DNA from: Scandinavium sp036409475
Lineage (GTDB): Bacteria; Pseudomonadota; Gammaproteobacteria; Enterobacterales; Enterobacteriaceae
Assembly (NCBI RefSeq): GCF_036409475.1
Contig: NZ_JAYRCK010000016.1
Coordinates: forward strand, 1-64,000
DNA: 64,000 nt
Direction of reading: 5' to 3'
Part shown: positions 7,778 through 15,566 of the stretch, piece after piece
How positions within the stretch are numbered: position 1 is the first letter of the stretch
Layout: each line of letters begins with the position of its first letter
The notes under the pieces: model-generated
Seen by the model: only the letters and a program-made list of their open reading frames with translations
What the model was told of the DNA's origin: nothing
Databases searched by the model: none
Position numbers and translations under genes: made by a program

Positions 7778-9430
7778 TTACGCGCACAGCATTTGCTGCA
7801 AGTCTTGCTCGACGTTGGTGATGGAACGCAGACCAAATTTTTCGTTCAGCACAGCTAACAGATCTGGCGTCAGGAAGCCCGGTGCCGTTGGCCCGGTGAC
7901 GATGTTTTTCACACCGAGCGAAAGCAGCGTCAGCAGAATAACAATCGCTTTCTGTTCAAACCAGGAGAGCACCAGCGACAGCGGCAGATCGTTCACGCCG
8001 CAGCCCAGTTTTTCCGCCAGAGTGACAGCCAGAATGATGGCGGAGTAGGCGTCATTACACTGACCGGCATCGACCAGGCGCGGCAGGCCTTCAATGTTGC
8101 CGAAATCCAGTTTGTTAAAGCGATATTTGCCACAGGCGAGGGTCATCACCAGGCAGTCATCCGGCACGCTGGTAGCAAAATCGGTGAAGTAGCTGCGCTC
8201 GGTACGTTCGCCGTCGCAGCCGCCAACGAGGAAGATGTGGCGTAGTTTTTCACGGCTAACCAGATCGATGAGGGTATCTGCCGCGCCCAGCAGAGTTTGG
8301 CGGCCAAATCCGACGGTGATCAGATGCTCAATTTCACTGTACGGGAAGCCCGCCATGCTTTGTGCCTGAGCGATAACCGGGGCGAAATCGTCGCCTTCCA
8401 GGTGGTTCACGCCCGGCCAGCCGACGATGCTGCGTGTCCAGATGCGGTTGTCGTAATCACCGACTGTTGGGTCGATGATGCAGTTGGAGGTCATCAGCAC
8501 CGGGCCCGGGAAGCGGGCAAATTCAACCTGCTGGTTCTGCCAGCCGCTGCCGTAGTTCCCGACCAGATGCTTGAATTTACGCAGTTCAGGGTAGCCGTGC
8601 GCGGGCAGCATTTCGCCGTGGGTGTAGATGTTGACGCCGGTGCCTTCGGTTTGCAGCAGCAGGTTATAGAGATCTTTCAGGTCGTGACCGGAAATCAAAA
8701 TCGCTTTGCCTGCCACCGCTTTCACGTTGACCTGCGTTGGTGTTGGGTGCCCGTAGGCGTTGGTTTCCCCGGCATCCAGAATGCTCATCACTTTGAAGTT
8801 CATCTGGCCGATGTCCATCGAGCACTCAAGCAGCGCGTTCATGTCCGCAGGCCAGGTGCCGAGCCACGCCATAATCTGGTGATACTGGGCGTAAATGGCG
8901 TTGTCGTACTGGCCAAGGACGTGGGCGTGTTCCATGTAGGCTGCCGCGCCTTTCAGGCCGTACAGGCACAGCAGGCGCAGGCCAAGAATGTTGTCGCCGA
9001 TGGTGGCTTTGTCTTTGTTTGGCGTAAAGGCTTCGGCCTGACGCTGCAACTCGCCGAGATCGTCGCTGACCAGTTGCAGACCGGCCATCGGATTATCAAC
9101 AGCAACGTTTGCATCAATGTTCAGACACTCAGCTTTCAGCGCTTCGCGCAGGGCAATGGCTTCGCGCGCGTAACCGACGATTCGTGGGGAATCAAAATTC
9201 ACGTTGGTGAGGGTCGAAAAGAAGGCGCGAGGGGCAAAGCTGTCGACTTCATGATGGATGATGTTGAACTCACGGGCTTTGACTGCCCAGGCGGAAAGCC
9301 CTTGCAGCGTAGCAATCAGCAAATCCTGCAGATCAGAGGTCTGTGCCGTTTTGCCACACATCCCTTGCGCGTAAGCGCAGCCATTGCCCGCTGGCGTACG
9401 AATTGTTTGTTCACATTGCACACAAAACAT
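7778..9430 (-). CDS. hcp: Hybrid-cluster protein, hydroxylamine/NO reductase
   Basis: This 550-residue Fe-S protein holds the hybrid 4Fe-2O-2S cluster. It reduces NO (and hydroxylamine in vitro), drives protein S-nitrosylation in anaerobic E. coli, and protects against nitrosative stress. The N-terminal cluster ligands C3, C6, C18 and C25 are visible (CVQC...C......C), the spacing of the enteric class. Hybrid-cluster cysteines occur in the C-terminal half (for example VGGCDGE and VDAGQCND). The start at 9430 places CVQC directly at the N terminus; the longer frame adds 11 residues that lie inside the NsrR-like site. First gene of hcp-hcr. Confidence 0.97.
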   Translation of the reverse strand: MFCVQCEQTIRTPAGNGCAYAQGMCGKTAQTSDLQDLLIATLQGLSAWAVKAREFNIIHHEVDSFAPRAFFSTLTNVNFDSPRIVGYAREAIALREALKAECLNIDANVAVDNPMAGLQLVSDDLGELQRQAEAFTPNKDKATIGDNILGLRLLCLYGLKGAAAYMEHAHVLGQYDNAIYAQYHQIMAWLGTWPADMNALLECSMDIGQMNFKVMSILDAGETNAYGHPTPTQVNVKAVAGKAILISGHDLKDLYNLLLQTEGTGVNIYTHGEMLPAHGYPELRKFKHLVGNYGSGWQNQQVEFARFPGPVLMTSNCIIDPTVGDYDNRIWTRSIVGWPGVNHLEGDDFAPVIAQAQSMAGFPYSEIEHLITVGFGRQTLLGAADTLIDLVSREKLRHIFLVGGCDGERTERSYFTDFATSVPDDCLVMTLACGKYRFNKLDFGNIEGLPRLVDAGQCNDAYSAIILAVTLAEKLGCGVNDLPLSLVLSWFEQKAIVILLTLLSLGVKNIVTGPTAPGFLTPDLLAVLNEKFGLRSITNVEQDLQQMLCA

Positions 9431-9443
9431 GATCAGATCCTTT

Positions 9444-9466
9444 AAGTTATATTTAAAATGCATGTT
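9444..9466 (-). promoter_or_regulatory. NsrR-like operator upstream of hcp
   Basis: Just upstream of the hcp ATG the minus strand reads aacatgcatttt followed by aaatataactt, an imperfect 11-1-11 inverted repeat close to the known NsrR site (AAGATGYATTTT with its mirror). NsrR is the NO-sensing Fe-S repressor of hcp-hcr in E. coli. The position, 14-36 bp before the start codon, fits promoter-proximal repression. Confidence 0.65.
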
Positions 9467-9525
9467 TAAGATTAAGCCTCGTCAGAAACGCTGAAAAGGG
9501 TTTTGTGTGGCAACTTAAAGGGAGA

Positions 9526-9539
9526 TTGATTTAAAGCAA
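9526..9539 (-). promoter_or_regulatory. FNR-like site upstream of hcp
   Basis: TTGATTTAAAGCAA matches the FNR consensus TTGAT-N4-ATCAA at 9 of 10 specified positions. It lies about 100 bp upstream of the hcp start codon, a suitable place for anaerobic activation of hcp-hcr, which is FNR-dependent in E. coli. Confidence 0.6.
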
Positions 9540-9572
9540 TTTTGGCGGCAGAAAGCTACCGCCATAGAGGTA

Positions 9573-10472
9573 TTACGCCGTGAAGAAGGCCATCAGCAGC
9601 GGGACTAACAGGCTTAAAATAAAGCCGTGGACGATGGCCGCAGGGACGATTTCAAGCCCACCAGAGCGCTGTAAGACCGGCAGCGTGAAGTCCATCGACG
9701 TTGCCCCACACAGGCCCAACGCCGTGGAGCGGCTGCGTTGCACCAATCCTGGAATCAACATAATGGCAATTAATTCGCGGCCGAGATCGTTGAAAAAGGC
9801 GGCGCTGCCAATCACCGGGCCAAATGCTTCGGTCATCAAAATACCGGACAGGGAATACCAGCCAAATCCGGAAGCCATGGCGAGGCCCGTTTTCAGTGGC
9901 AACCCGAGAATAAAGGCATTGATGATACCGCCCGCCAGTGAACTGACTGTCACGACCACGGCAACCATCATTCCCCGACGATTAAGGATAATCTGTTTCA
10001 GGGTCATGCCATTATTGCGTAACTGAATACCAATCAGGAATAAAAGGAAAATAAGGGTATATTCGCTGGCTTCGGTGGCATGTTGTAAAACGGGCCAGCC
10101 GGTCAACCCAAGCAGGAAGCCAAGTAATACCACACCGCAAAGCTGTAATGACTCCAGCGCCATGGCAATACGTGAAGGCAATTTTTCCTGGGCGTGATGA
10201 TGACGCCAGGGGAGGGCGCGTTCCAGCCACAGCAGGGCAATAATATTGCACAGCAGAATAACCGTAATACTGACAGCGGAATAATGAAGAATAGCTAACA
10301 GATTGCTGGCGAGATTATCCAGGAAGGCCAGGCTAATCCCCATGAAAAAGAGAATGACGTAAACAATCCAGCTCAGCAGGCGGTTAATCAGCTGCAGCGC
10401 CGGGCGGCTACGCAGCGGGATCAAGTAACCCACAATCAGTGGCACAAGAATAATCAGCAATCCTGAAAACAT
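9573..10472 (-). CDS. lysO: L-lysine exporter LysO (YbjE)
   Basis: This 299-residue inner-membrane protein has about eight hydrophobic segments through its length (for example LLIILVPLIVGYLIPL, YVILFFMGISLAF, VVLLGFLLGLTGW, YTLIFLLFLIGIQLR). It matches the DUF340/LysO family, which exports L-lysine and confers thialysine resistance in E. coli. The GWYSLSG and NDLGREL motifs in the second half are strongly conserved in the family. It is a single gene between hcp and aqpZ, all on the minus strand. The start is the ATG at 10472; the ribosome binding site is poor. Confidence 0.92.
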   Translation of the reverse strand: MFSGLLIILVPLIVGYLIPLRSRPALQLINRLLSWIVYVILFFMGISLAFLDNLASNLLAILHYSAVSITVILLCNIIALLWLERALPWRHHHAQEKLPSRIAMALESLQLCGVVLLGFLLGLTGWPVLQHATEASEYTLIFLLFLIGIQLRNNGMTLKQIILNRRGMMVAVVVTVSSLAGGIINAFILGLPLKTGLAMASGFGWYSLSGILMTEAFGPVIGSAAFFNDLGRELIAIMLIPGLVQRSRSTALGLCGATSMDFTLPVLQRSGGLEIVPAAIVHGFILSLLVPLLMAFFTA

Positions 10473-10549
10473 GAAAGACCCAGACCTTTAGTGTGGAAAA
10501 AGCACACCAGACACTACCGAAAGAGCCCGAGCGAGTAAAGCCACCCGAA

Positions 10550-10580
10550 AAAAGAAAAAGCCCGGCATTTGCCGGGCCTT
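10550..10580 (-). terminator. Rho-independent terminator of aqpZ
   Basis: On the minus strand ggcccggcaaatgccgggct is followed by ttttctttttt. This GC-rich stem with a T-rich tail lies 18 bp beyond the aqpZ stop. Confidence 0.85.
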
Positions 10581-10597
10581 CGGGGAATGTCTAAAAC

Positions 10598-11290
10598 TTA
10601 TTTTTTCTCAAGCAATGTGCGGTACAGCACACCCCCGAGGATACCGCCGATGATTGGCATCACCCAGAACAGCCACAGCTGCTGCAACGCCCAGCCACCC
10701 TGGAAGATAGCCACCGCGGTGCTACGCGCCGGGTTCACAGAGGTGTTGGTCACTGGAATGCTGATCAGATGAATCAGCGTCAGTGCCAGACCGATTGCGA
10801 TTGGCGCAAAACCGGCGGGTGCATTTTTATCGGTTGCACCGTGGATAACCATCAGGAAGCCACAGGTCAGCACAATTTCAATCACAATAGCGGAAAGCAT
10901 GGAGTAACCGCCTGGTGAATGTTCGCCGTAACCGTTAGAAGCAAAACCACTGGCCGCTGCATCAAAGCCGGTTTTACCGCTGGCAATCAGATAAAGAATG
11001 GCTGCTGCAATAATACCGCCGACAACTTGCGCGATGATATAACCGATAATGTCTTTCGCCGGGAAGCGACCGCCCGCCCACAAACCTAAAGTCACCGCTG
11101 GGTTGAAATGACCACCGGAAATATGACCAACGGCATAAGCCATGGTCAGAACGGTTAAACCAAATGCCAGCGCGACGCCAGCAAAACCAATCCCTAATTC
11201 CGGAAAAGCCGCAGCCAGAACCGCACTACCACAACCACCGAATACAAGCCAGAATGTACCAAAGCATTCTGCTGCCAGTTTTCTGAACAT
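10598..11290 (-). CDS. aqpZ: Aquaporin Z
   Basis: This 230-residue water channel of the MIP family has six transmembrane helices and two half-helix NPA loops, seen in GHFNPAVT (about residues 60-67) and NTSVNPARS (about 183-191). The selectivity-filter arginine follows the second NPA. The chosen ATG is preceded by gaggtgg five to seven bases upstream; the longest frame starts two codons earlier at a GTG inside that ribosome binding site. Single-gene unit with its own terminator. Confidence 0.97.
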   Translation of the reverse strand: MFRKLAAECFGTFWLVFGGCGSAVLAAAFPELGIGFAGVALAFGLTVLTMAYAVGHISGGHFNPAVTLGLWAGGRFPAKDIIGYIIAQVVGGIIAAAILYLIASGKTGFDAAASGFASNGYGEHSPGGYSMLSAIVIEIVLTCGFLMVIHGATDKNAPAGFAPIAIGLALTLIHLISIPVTNTSVNPARSTAVAIFQGGWALQQLWLFWVMPIIGGILGGVLYRTLLEKK

Positions 11291-11687
11291 AACCACCTCA
11301 AAGAAATAACAGTGACGGTGTCAGGAAATCCTGCACCGGACATTATTTATCGCCACTAAGGGAAGACGACATAATTAAGAGCCGTTATTTTAAAAACGAA
11401 GTCATCCCTTCACCAGTTAAATAACTTCACTAATCTTGATTTAAGGCAATTTGCAGGAGTCCCTTGGGTAAAATTCGGATATTTCCAGTATAGATTAATT
11501 CCAGATTATCAAATGGGAGGTTCAGAATTTTTTTATCACATAGGTTTATTAACTACAGGGTTATTCGTTTCGCCCCAAAAATAATCTGGACATTTTTTGT
11601 CATAACATAACTTTTTTCCGGGTGTCGTCGCCGGGGGCGTACCGCTATACTGCTGTAAGGAAAGGGATGTTTTCAGGCGGAGGGCAT
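11291..11687. promoter_or_regulatory. Divergent intergenic region aqpZ/ybjD
   Basis: This 397-bp, AT-rich stretch holds no credible ORF. It must carry the promoters of aqpZ (minus) and ybjD (plus). The region around 11520-11620 is rich in T tracts. No specific operator could be recognised. Confidence 0.5.
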
Positions 11688-13346
11688 ATGCTTCTCGAAC
11701 GAGTAGAAATTGTGGGTTTTCGTGGTATCAATCGTTTGTCGTTGATGCTGGAACAAAATAACGTGCTGATAGGTGAAAACGCCTGGGGTAAATCGAGCCT
11801 GCTGGATGCTCTGACGTTGCTGCTGTCACCGGAATTCGATCTCTACCATTTTGTCCGCGAGGATTTCTGGTTTCCGCCGGGGGATGTGCAGGGCCGCGAA
11901 CACCATCTGCATATCATTCTGACTTTCCGTGAACTTGAACCGGGTCGCCATCGCGTGCGCCGCTATCGCCCTTTATCTGAATGTTGGGTGCCTTGTGACG
12001 ACGGTTATCAGCGTATTTTCTACCGGCTTGAAGGGGAACTGGCGGAAGATAACAGCGTGATGACTTTGCGCAGTTTTATTGATGGTCGCGGGGAATCGCT
12101 GTCCTTTGCCGATATTGATGACCAGGCACGCCATCTGGTGCGGCTGATGCCAGTATTGCGTTTACGTGATGCGCGCTTTATGCGGCGGATTCGTAACGGC
12201 ACGGTGCCAAATATGCCCGATGTGGAAATTACCGCCCGCCAGCTTGATTTCCTCTCACGCGAGTTGGTCACCAGCCCTCAAAACCTTTCCGATGGCCAGA
12301 TACGCCAGGGGCTATCGGCGATGGTGCAACTGCTTGAACATTATTTTTCTGAACAAGGCACTGCCGAATCCCGTCATCGGCTAATGCGTCGTCGCTCGCA
12401 CGATGAGCAGCGCAGCTGGCGTTATCTCGATATCATCAACCGCATGATCGACAAGCCCGGGGGCCGCAGCCATCGGGTGATTTTGTTGGGGCTGTTTTCG
12501 ACGTTATTACAGGCTAAAGGCACCGTCAGGCTGGACAGAGACGCGCGCCCTTTGCTGCTGGTGGAAGATCCCGAAACCCGGCTCCATCCCATTATGCTGT
12601 CGGTGGCGTGGAATCTGTTGAATCTGCTGCCGCTGCAACGTATCACCACGACCAATTCCGGCGAGCTGCTCTCCATGACGCCCGTTGAACATGTTTGCCG
12701 GCTGGTGCGTGATTCTTCTCGCGTCGCTGCCTGGCGGCTGGGGCCAGATGGCCTGAACGCGGAAGACAATCGGCGCATCGCCTTTCATATTCGCTTTAAT
12801 CGCGCTTCCTCGCTTTTTTCTCGCTGCTGGCTGTTGGTGGAAGGCGAAACGGAAACGTGGGTGATTAACGAACTGGCTCGTCAGTGTGGGCATCACTTTG
12901 ATGCGGAAGGGATTAAGGTGATTGAGTTTGCTCAGTCAGGCCTGAAGCCACTGATTAAATTTGCCCGACGGATGGGTATCGAATGGCATGTGCTGGTCGA
13001 TGGTGACGAGGCGGGCAAGAAATACGCCGCTACGGTGCGTAGCCTGCTGAATAATGACCGCGAGCTGGAACGCCATCATCTGACCACGCTGCCTGCGCTC
13101 GATATGGAACACTTTATGTATCGTCAGGGGTTTGACGATGTGTATCACCGGGTGGCGCAAATTCCGGAAGGGGTTCCCATGAACATGCGGCGAGTGATCG
13201 TTAAAGCCATTCATCGCTCATCGAAGCCCGATCTGGCGATTGAGGTGGCGATGGAAGCTGGGCGGCGCGGCGTGGAAGCCGTGCCGAACCTGCTGCACAA
13301 AATGTTCTCCCGCGTGCTGTGGCTGGCACGCGGGCGAGCGGACTAG
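11688..13346 (+). CDS. ybjD: OLD-family ATP-dependent endonuclease-like protein YbjD
   Basis: This 552-residue protein has an N-terminal SMC/RecF-like ATPase with Walker A GENAWGKSS (residues 29-37) and an ABC-like signature and Walker B region (LLVEDPETRLHP, about residues 288-300). The C-terminal TOPRIM nuclease domain contains LLVEGETE and HVLVDGDEAGK. This architecture is that of OLD (overcoming lysogenisation defect) nucleases; the cellular role of YbjD is unknown. Its C-terminal sequence matches E. coli. The start is the ATG after gcggaggg; the longest frame adds 22 codons. It converges with ybjX and their stop codons overlap. Confidence 0.92.
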   Translation: MLLERVEIVGFRGINRLSLMLEQNNVLIGENAWGKSSLLDALTLLLSPEFDLYHFVREDFWFPPGDVQGREHHLHIILTFRELEPGRHRVRRYRPLSECWVPCDDGYQRIFYRLEGELAEDNSVMTLRSFIDGRGESLSFADIDDQARHLVRLMPVLRLRDARFMRRIRNGTVPNMPDVEITARQLDFLSRELVTSPQNLSDGQIRQGLSAMVQLLEHYFSEQGTAESRHRLMRRRSHDEQRSWRYLDIINRMIDKPGGRSHRVILLGLFSTLLQAKGTVRLDRDARPLLLVEDPETRLHPIMLSVAWNLLNLLPLQRITTTNSGELLSMTPVEHVCRLVRDSSRVAAWRLGPDGLNAEDNRRIAFHIRFNRASSLFSRCWLLVEGETETWVINELARQCGHHFDAEGIKVIEFAQSGLKPLIKFARRMGIEWHVLVDGDEAGKKYAATVRSLLNNDRELERHHLTTLPALDMEHFMYRQGFDDVYHRVAQIPEGVPMNMRRVIVKAIHRSSKPDLAIEVAMEAGRRGVEAVPNLLHKMFSRVLWLARGRAD

Positions 13347-14299
13347 CCCCGGCAGACGTTGTGTGTCTGCGCTTGCAGGCTGTCGAGTAATTCGTAGCGA
13401 CGGTGGTATTCAGAGCGCTTCTTGCTGGCAATCTCTTCCATTGGCTTGCGTGGAATGGTCAGCGGCAGCAGAAAATCGCCATTGCTGTCTGCGGTTGCGC
13501 CGAGCGATTCCCAAAAGCTGTTGTAATCGGCACGAAGCTGACCCTGCTTTTTCTTCCGATAGCGAACGTTACGGTAAATATGCGTTTCGTTACTGACCGC
13601 ACGGATCGCGCTGACACCCATCTGCTGGGCCATCACCATCGCCGCTTCGACCAGCAGACGTTTCGGGAACAGGCCGTTGCAGGACTTGGTCGCGCTTTGA
13701 ATGCTCTCATGTGGCACATGGGATTTCGCCCCCTGCATGCCGCCGATGTACAGCGTCTCTTTCCCTTTAAACGGGCAGAGGGTGAAGGTTAGCTCCGCCA
13801 GAACGGTGTCTTGTGCATCGCAAAAGATAAGCGTGGCTTCACCTTCTTTATCCAAAAAGGCGTCGGCGAGAAGACGAATGCTGTAAGTCGTTTCATCACG
13901 TCCGGTCAACGTCGCCAGGGTGACGCCGCTCTGGCTTAAGTACCCGTTCATCACCCACTCAGGAAGCCGGTCAGACATGCGCTCGTAGTGCCACACCAGC
14001 GCGCCGGCGGCCTGTTTGCGTGGCATATTCATGGAAAGCCATGGGCGATGCAGACGACACGGCAGGCCCGGTTGCACTTTCAACATTTGGGGCAATTGCG
14101 CAAGCGCTGCCAGGCGAGAAAGCAGCGTTGAGGTACTGAATGGCGTGAGCATGGAGCGCAGAATAAATTTGCGGCGGTAGGCCGGATTTTGCCAGGCCAG
14201 ACCTGGTGTTAACTCTCCACGGCTGAGAAGCCGGAAAAGTTGTTTGCCCGATTCTGGTCTCGTTGTTTGTGAGTAAGCGTGTTCTGCAATGAGTGACAT
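13343..14299 (-). CDS. ybjX: VirK/YbjX family protein (DUF535)
   Basis: This 318-residue cytoplasmic protein of the DUF535 (VirK/YbjX) family carries the conserved PCRLHRPWLS, CDAQDTVLAELTFT and GAKSHVPHESIQSATKSCNGLFPKRL-like segments. In Salmonella, VirK/YbjX homologues are PhoP-regulated and linked to resistance to antimicrobial peptides; the biochemical activity is unknown. The longest frame begins at a TTG six codons upstream; the ATG at 14299 has a weak purine-rich site. The last four bases overlap the ybjD end, giving interleaved stops. Confidence 0.88.
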   Translation of the reverse strand: MSLIAEHAYSQTTRPESGKQLFRLLSRGELTPGLAWQNPAYRRKFILRSMLTPFSTSTLLSRLAALAQLPQMLKVQPGLPCRLHRPWLSMNMPRKQAAGALVWHYERMSDRLPEWVMNGYLSQSGVTLATLTGRDETTYSIRLLADAFLDKEGEATLIFCDAQDTVLAELTFTLCPFKGKETLYIGGMQGAKSHVPHESIQSATKSCNGLFPKRLLVEAAMVMAQQMGVSAIRAVSNETHIYRNVRYRKKKQGQLRADYNSFWESLGATADSNGDFLLPLTIPRKPMEEIASKKRSEYHRRYELLDSLQAQTHNVCRG

Positions 14300-14450
14300 A
14301 AGAAAAGGCCTTGCCAACAGGAGAAAAGCTCATTTAATCAGCAGGCAGGTCAACGTCAGTTCAACGGTTTAGGGAGTAAAACAAAAGAGAGGGTTCCGTT
14401 GATGAAATGTTTAGATACAATCGGCTCAGGGCACAACATTCGGGATTTTT

Positions 14451-15566
14451 ATGAATCTGAAGGGAAAGCGCAGAAAAACGTATTTGTTTCTTGCCGTGTT
14501 GTTGGTACTGGCAGGATTCTGGTTGTGGGGCACGCTAAACGCGCCACAGCCGCAATACCAGACGCTGATTGTCCGGAAGGGCGATTTGCAACAAAGCGTG
14601 CTCGCCACCGGAAAGCTGGACGCGCTGCGCAAGGTTGACGTCGGGGCGCAGGTTAGCGGTCAGTTGAAAACGCTGTCGGTGAATATTGGCGATAAGGTCA
14701 AGAAAGATCAGCTGCTGGGCGTTATCGACCCGGAACAGGCGCAGAACCAGATCAAAGAAGTCGAAGCCACGCTGATGGAACTGCGTGCGCAGCGCCTGCA
14801 GGCTATCGCCGAACGCAAGCTGGCTCAGGTCACTTATGCGCGTAATCAGCAACTGGCGGCTAAACAGCTCATTTCACGTCAGGATCTCGATACCACCGCG
14901 ACCGATGTGGCGGTGAAAGAAGCGCAGATTGGTACGATCGACGCGCAGATCAAACGGAATCAGGCCACGCTTGATACGGCCAAAACAAATCTGGATTACA
15001 CCCGTATTCTGGCCCCAATGGCAGGCGAAGTGACGCAAATTACTACGTTGCAAGGCCAGACCGTGATTGCCGCGCAGCAAGCGCCAAACATTCTGACCCT
15101 GGCTGATCTCAGCACCATGCTGGTGAAAGCTCAGGTGTCTGAAGCGGATGTGATTCATCTCAAACCGGGGCAAAAAGCCTGGTTCACCGTGCTGGGCGAC
15201 CCGTTGACGCGCTATGAAGGTACGTTGAAAGACATTTTGCCCACACCGGAAAAAGTGAATGACGCCATTTTCTATTACGCTCGTTTCGAGGTGCCTAACC
15301 CACAGGGCGTGCTTCGTCTGGAAATGACCGCTCAGGTTCATATCCAACTGGCAGGCGTCAGTAATGTGTTGAGCATTCCGCTTTCTGCGCTTGGCGATGC
15401 CACCGGAGACAACCGCTATAACGTGCGTCTGCTGCGTAATGGCGAAGTGAAGGAGCGTGAAATCAGCATTGGTTCGCGTAACGACACCGATGTGGAAGTG
15501 GTGAAAGGGCTGGAAGAGGGCGACGAAGTGATTACCGGCGAGGGAAAACCGGGAGCCGCTAAATGA
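14451..15566 (+). CDS. macA: Macrolide efflux periplasmic adaptor MacA
   Basis: This 371-residue membrane-fusion protein is part of the MacAB-TolC tripartite exporter of macrolides and enterotoxin. An N-terminal anchor/signal helix (about residues 11-27, YLFLAVLLVLAGFWLWG) is followed by a lipoyl half (VGAQVSGQLKTL), a long alpha-hairpin coiled coil (about residues 90-175, EAQNQIKEVEATLMELRAQR onward), the second lipoyl half (ILAPMAGEVTQI) and a beta-barrel/membrane-proximal domain. There is no lipobox cysteine. Its stop overlaps the macB start (ATGA), so the two are translationally coupled. Confidence 0.96.
   Translation: MNLKGKRRKTYLFLAVLLVLAGFWLWGTLNAPQPQYQTLIVRKGDLQQSVLATGKLDALRKVDVGAQVSGQLKTLSVNIGDKVKKDQLLGVIDPEQAQNQIKEVEATLMELRAQRLQAIAERKLAQVTYARNQQLAAKQLISRQDLDTTATDVAVKEAQIGTIDAQIKRNQATLDTAKTNLDYTRILAPMAGEVTQITTLQGQTVIAAQQAPNILTLADLSTMLVKAQVSEADVIHLKPGQKAWFTVLGDPLTRYEGTLKDILPTPEKVNDAIFYYARFEVPNPQGVLRLEMTAQVHIQLAGVSNVLSIPLSALGDATGDNRYNVRLLRNGEVKEREISIGSRNDTDVEVVKGLEEGDEVITGEGKPGAAK

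Noticed and set aside
8297..9445. 382-codon open frame opposite hcp
   Set aside because: Antisense shadow of hcp; starts and ends do not fit any transcription unit.
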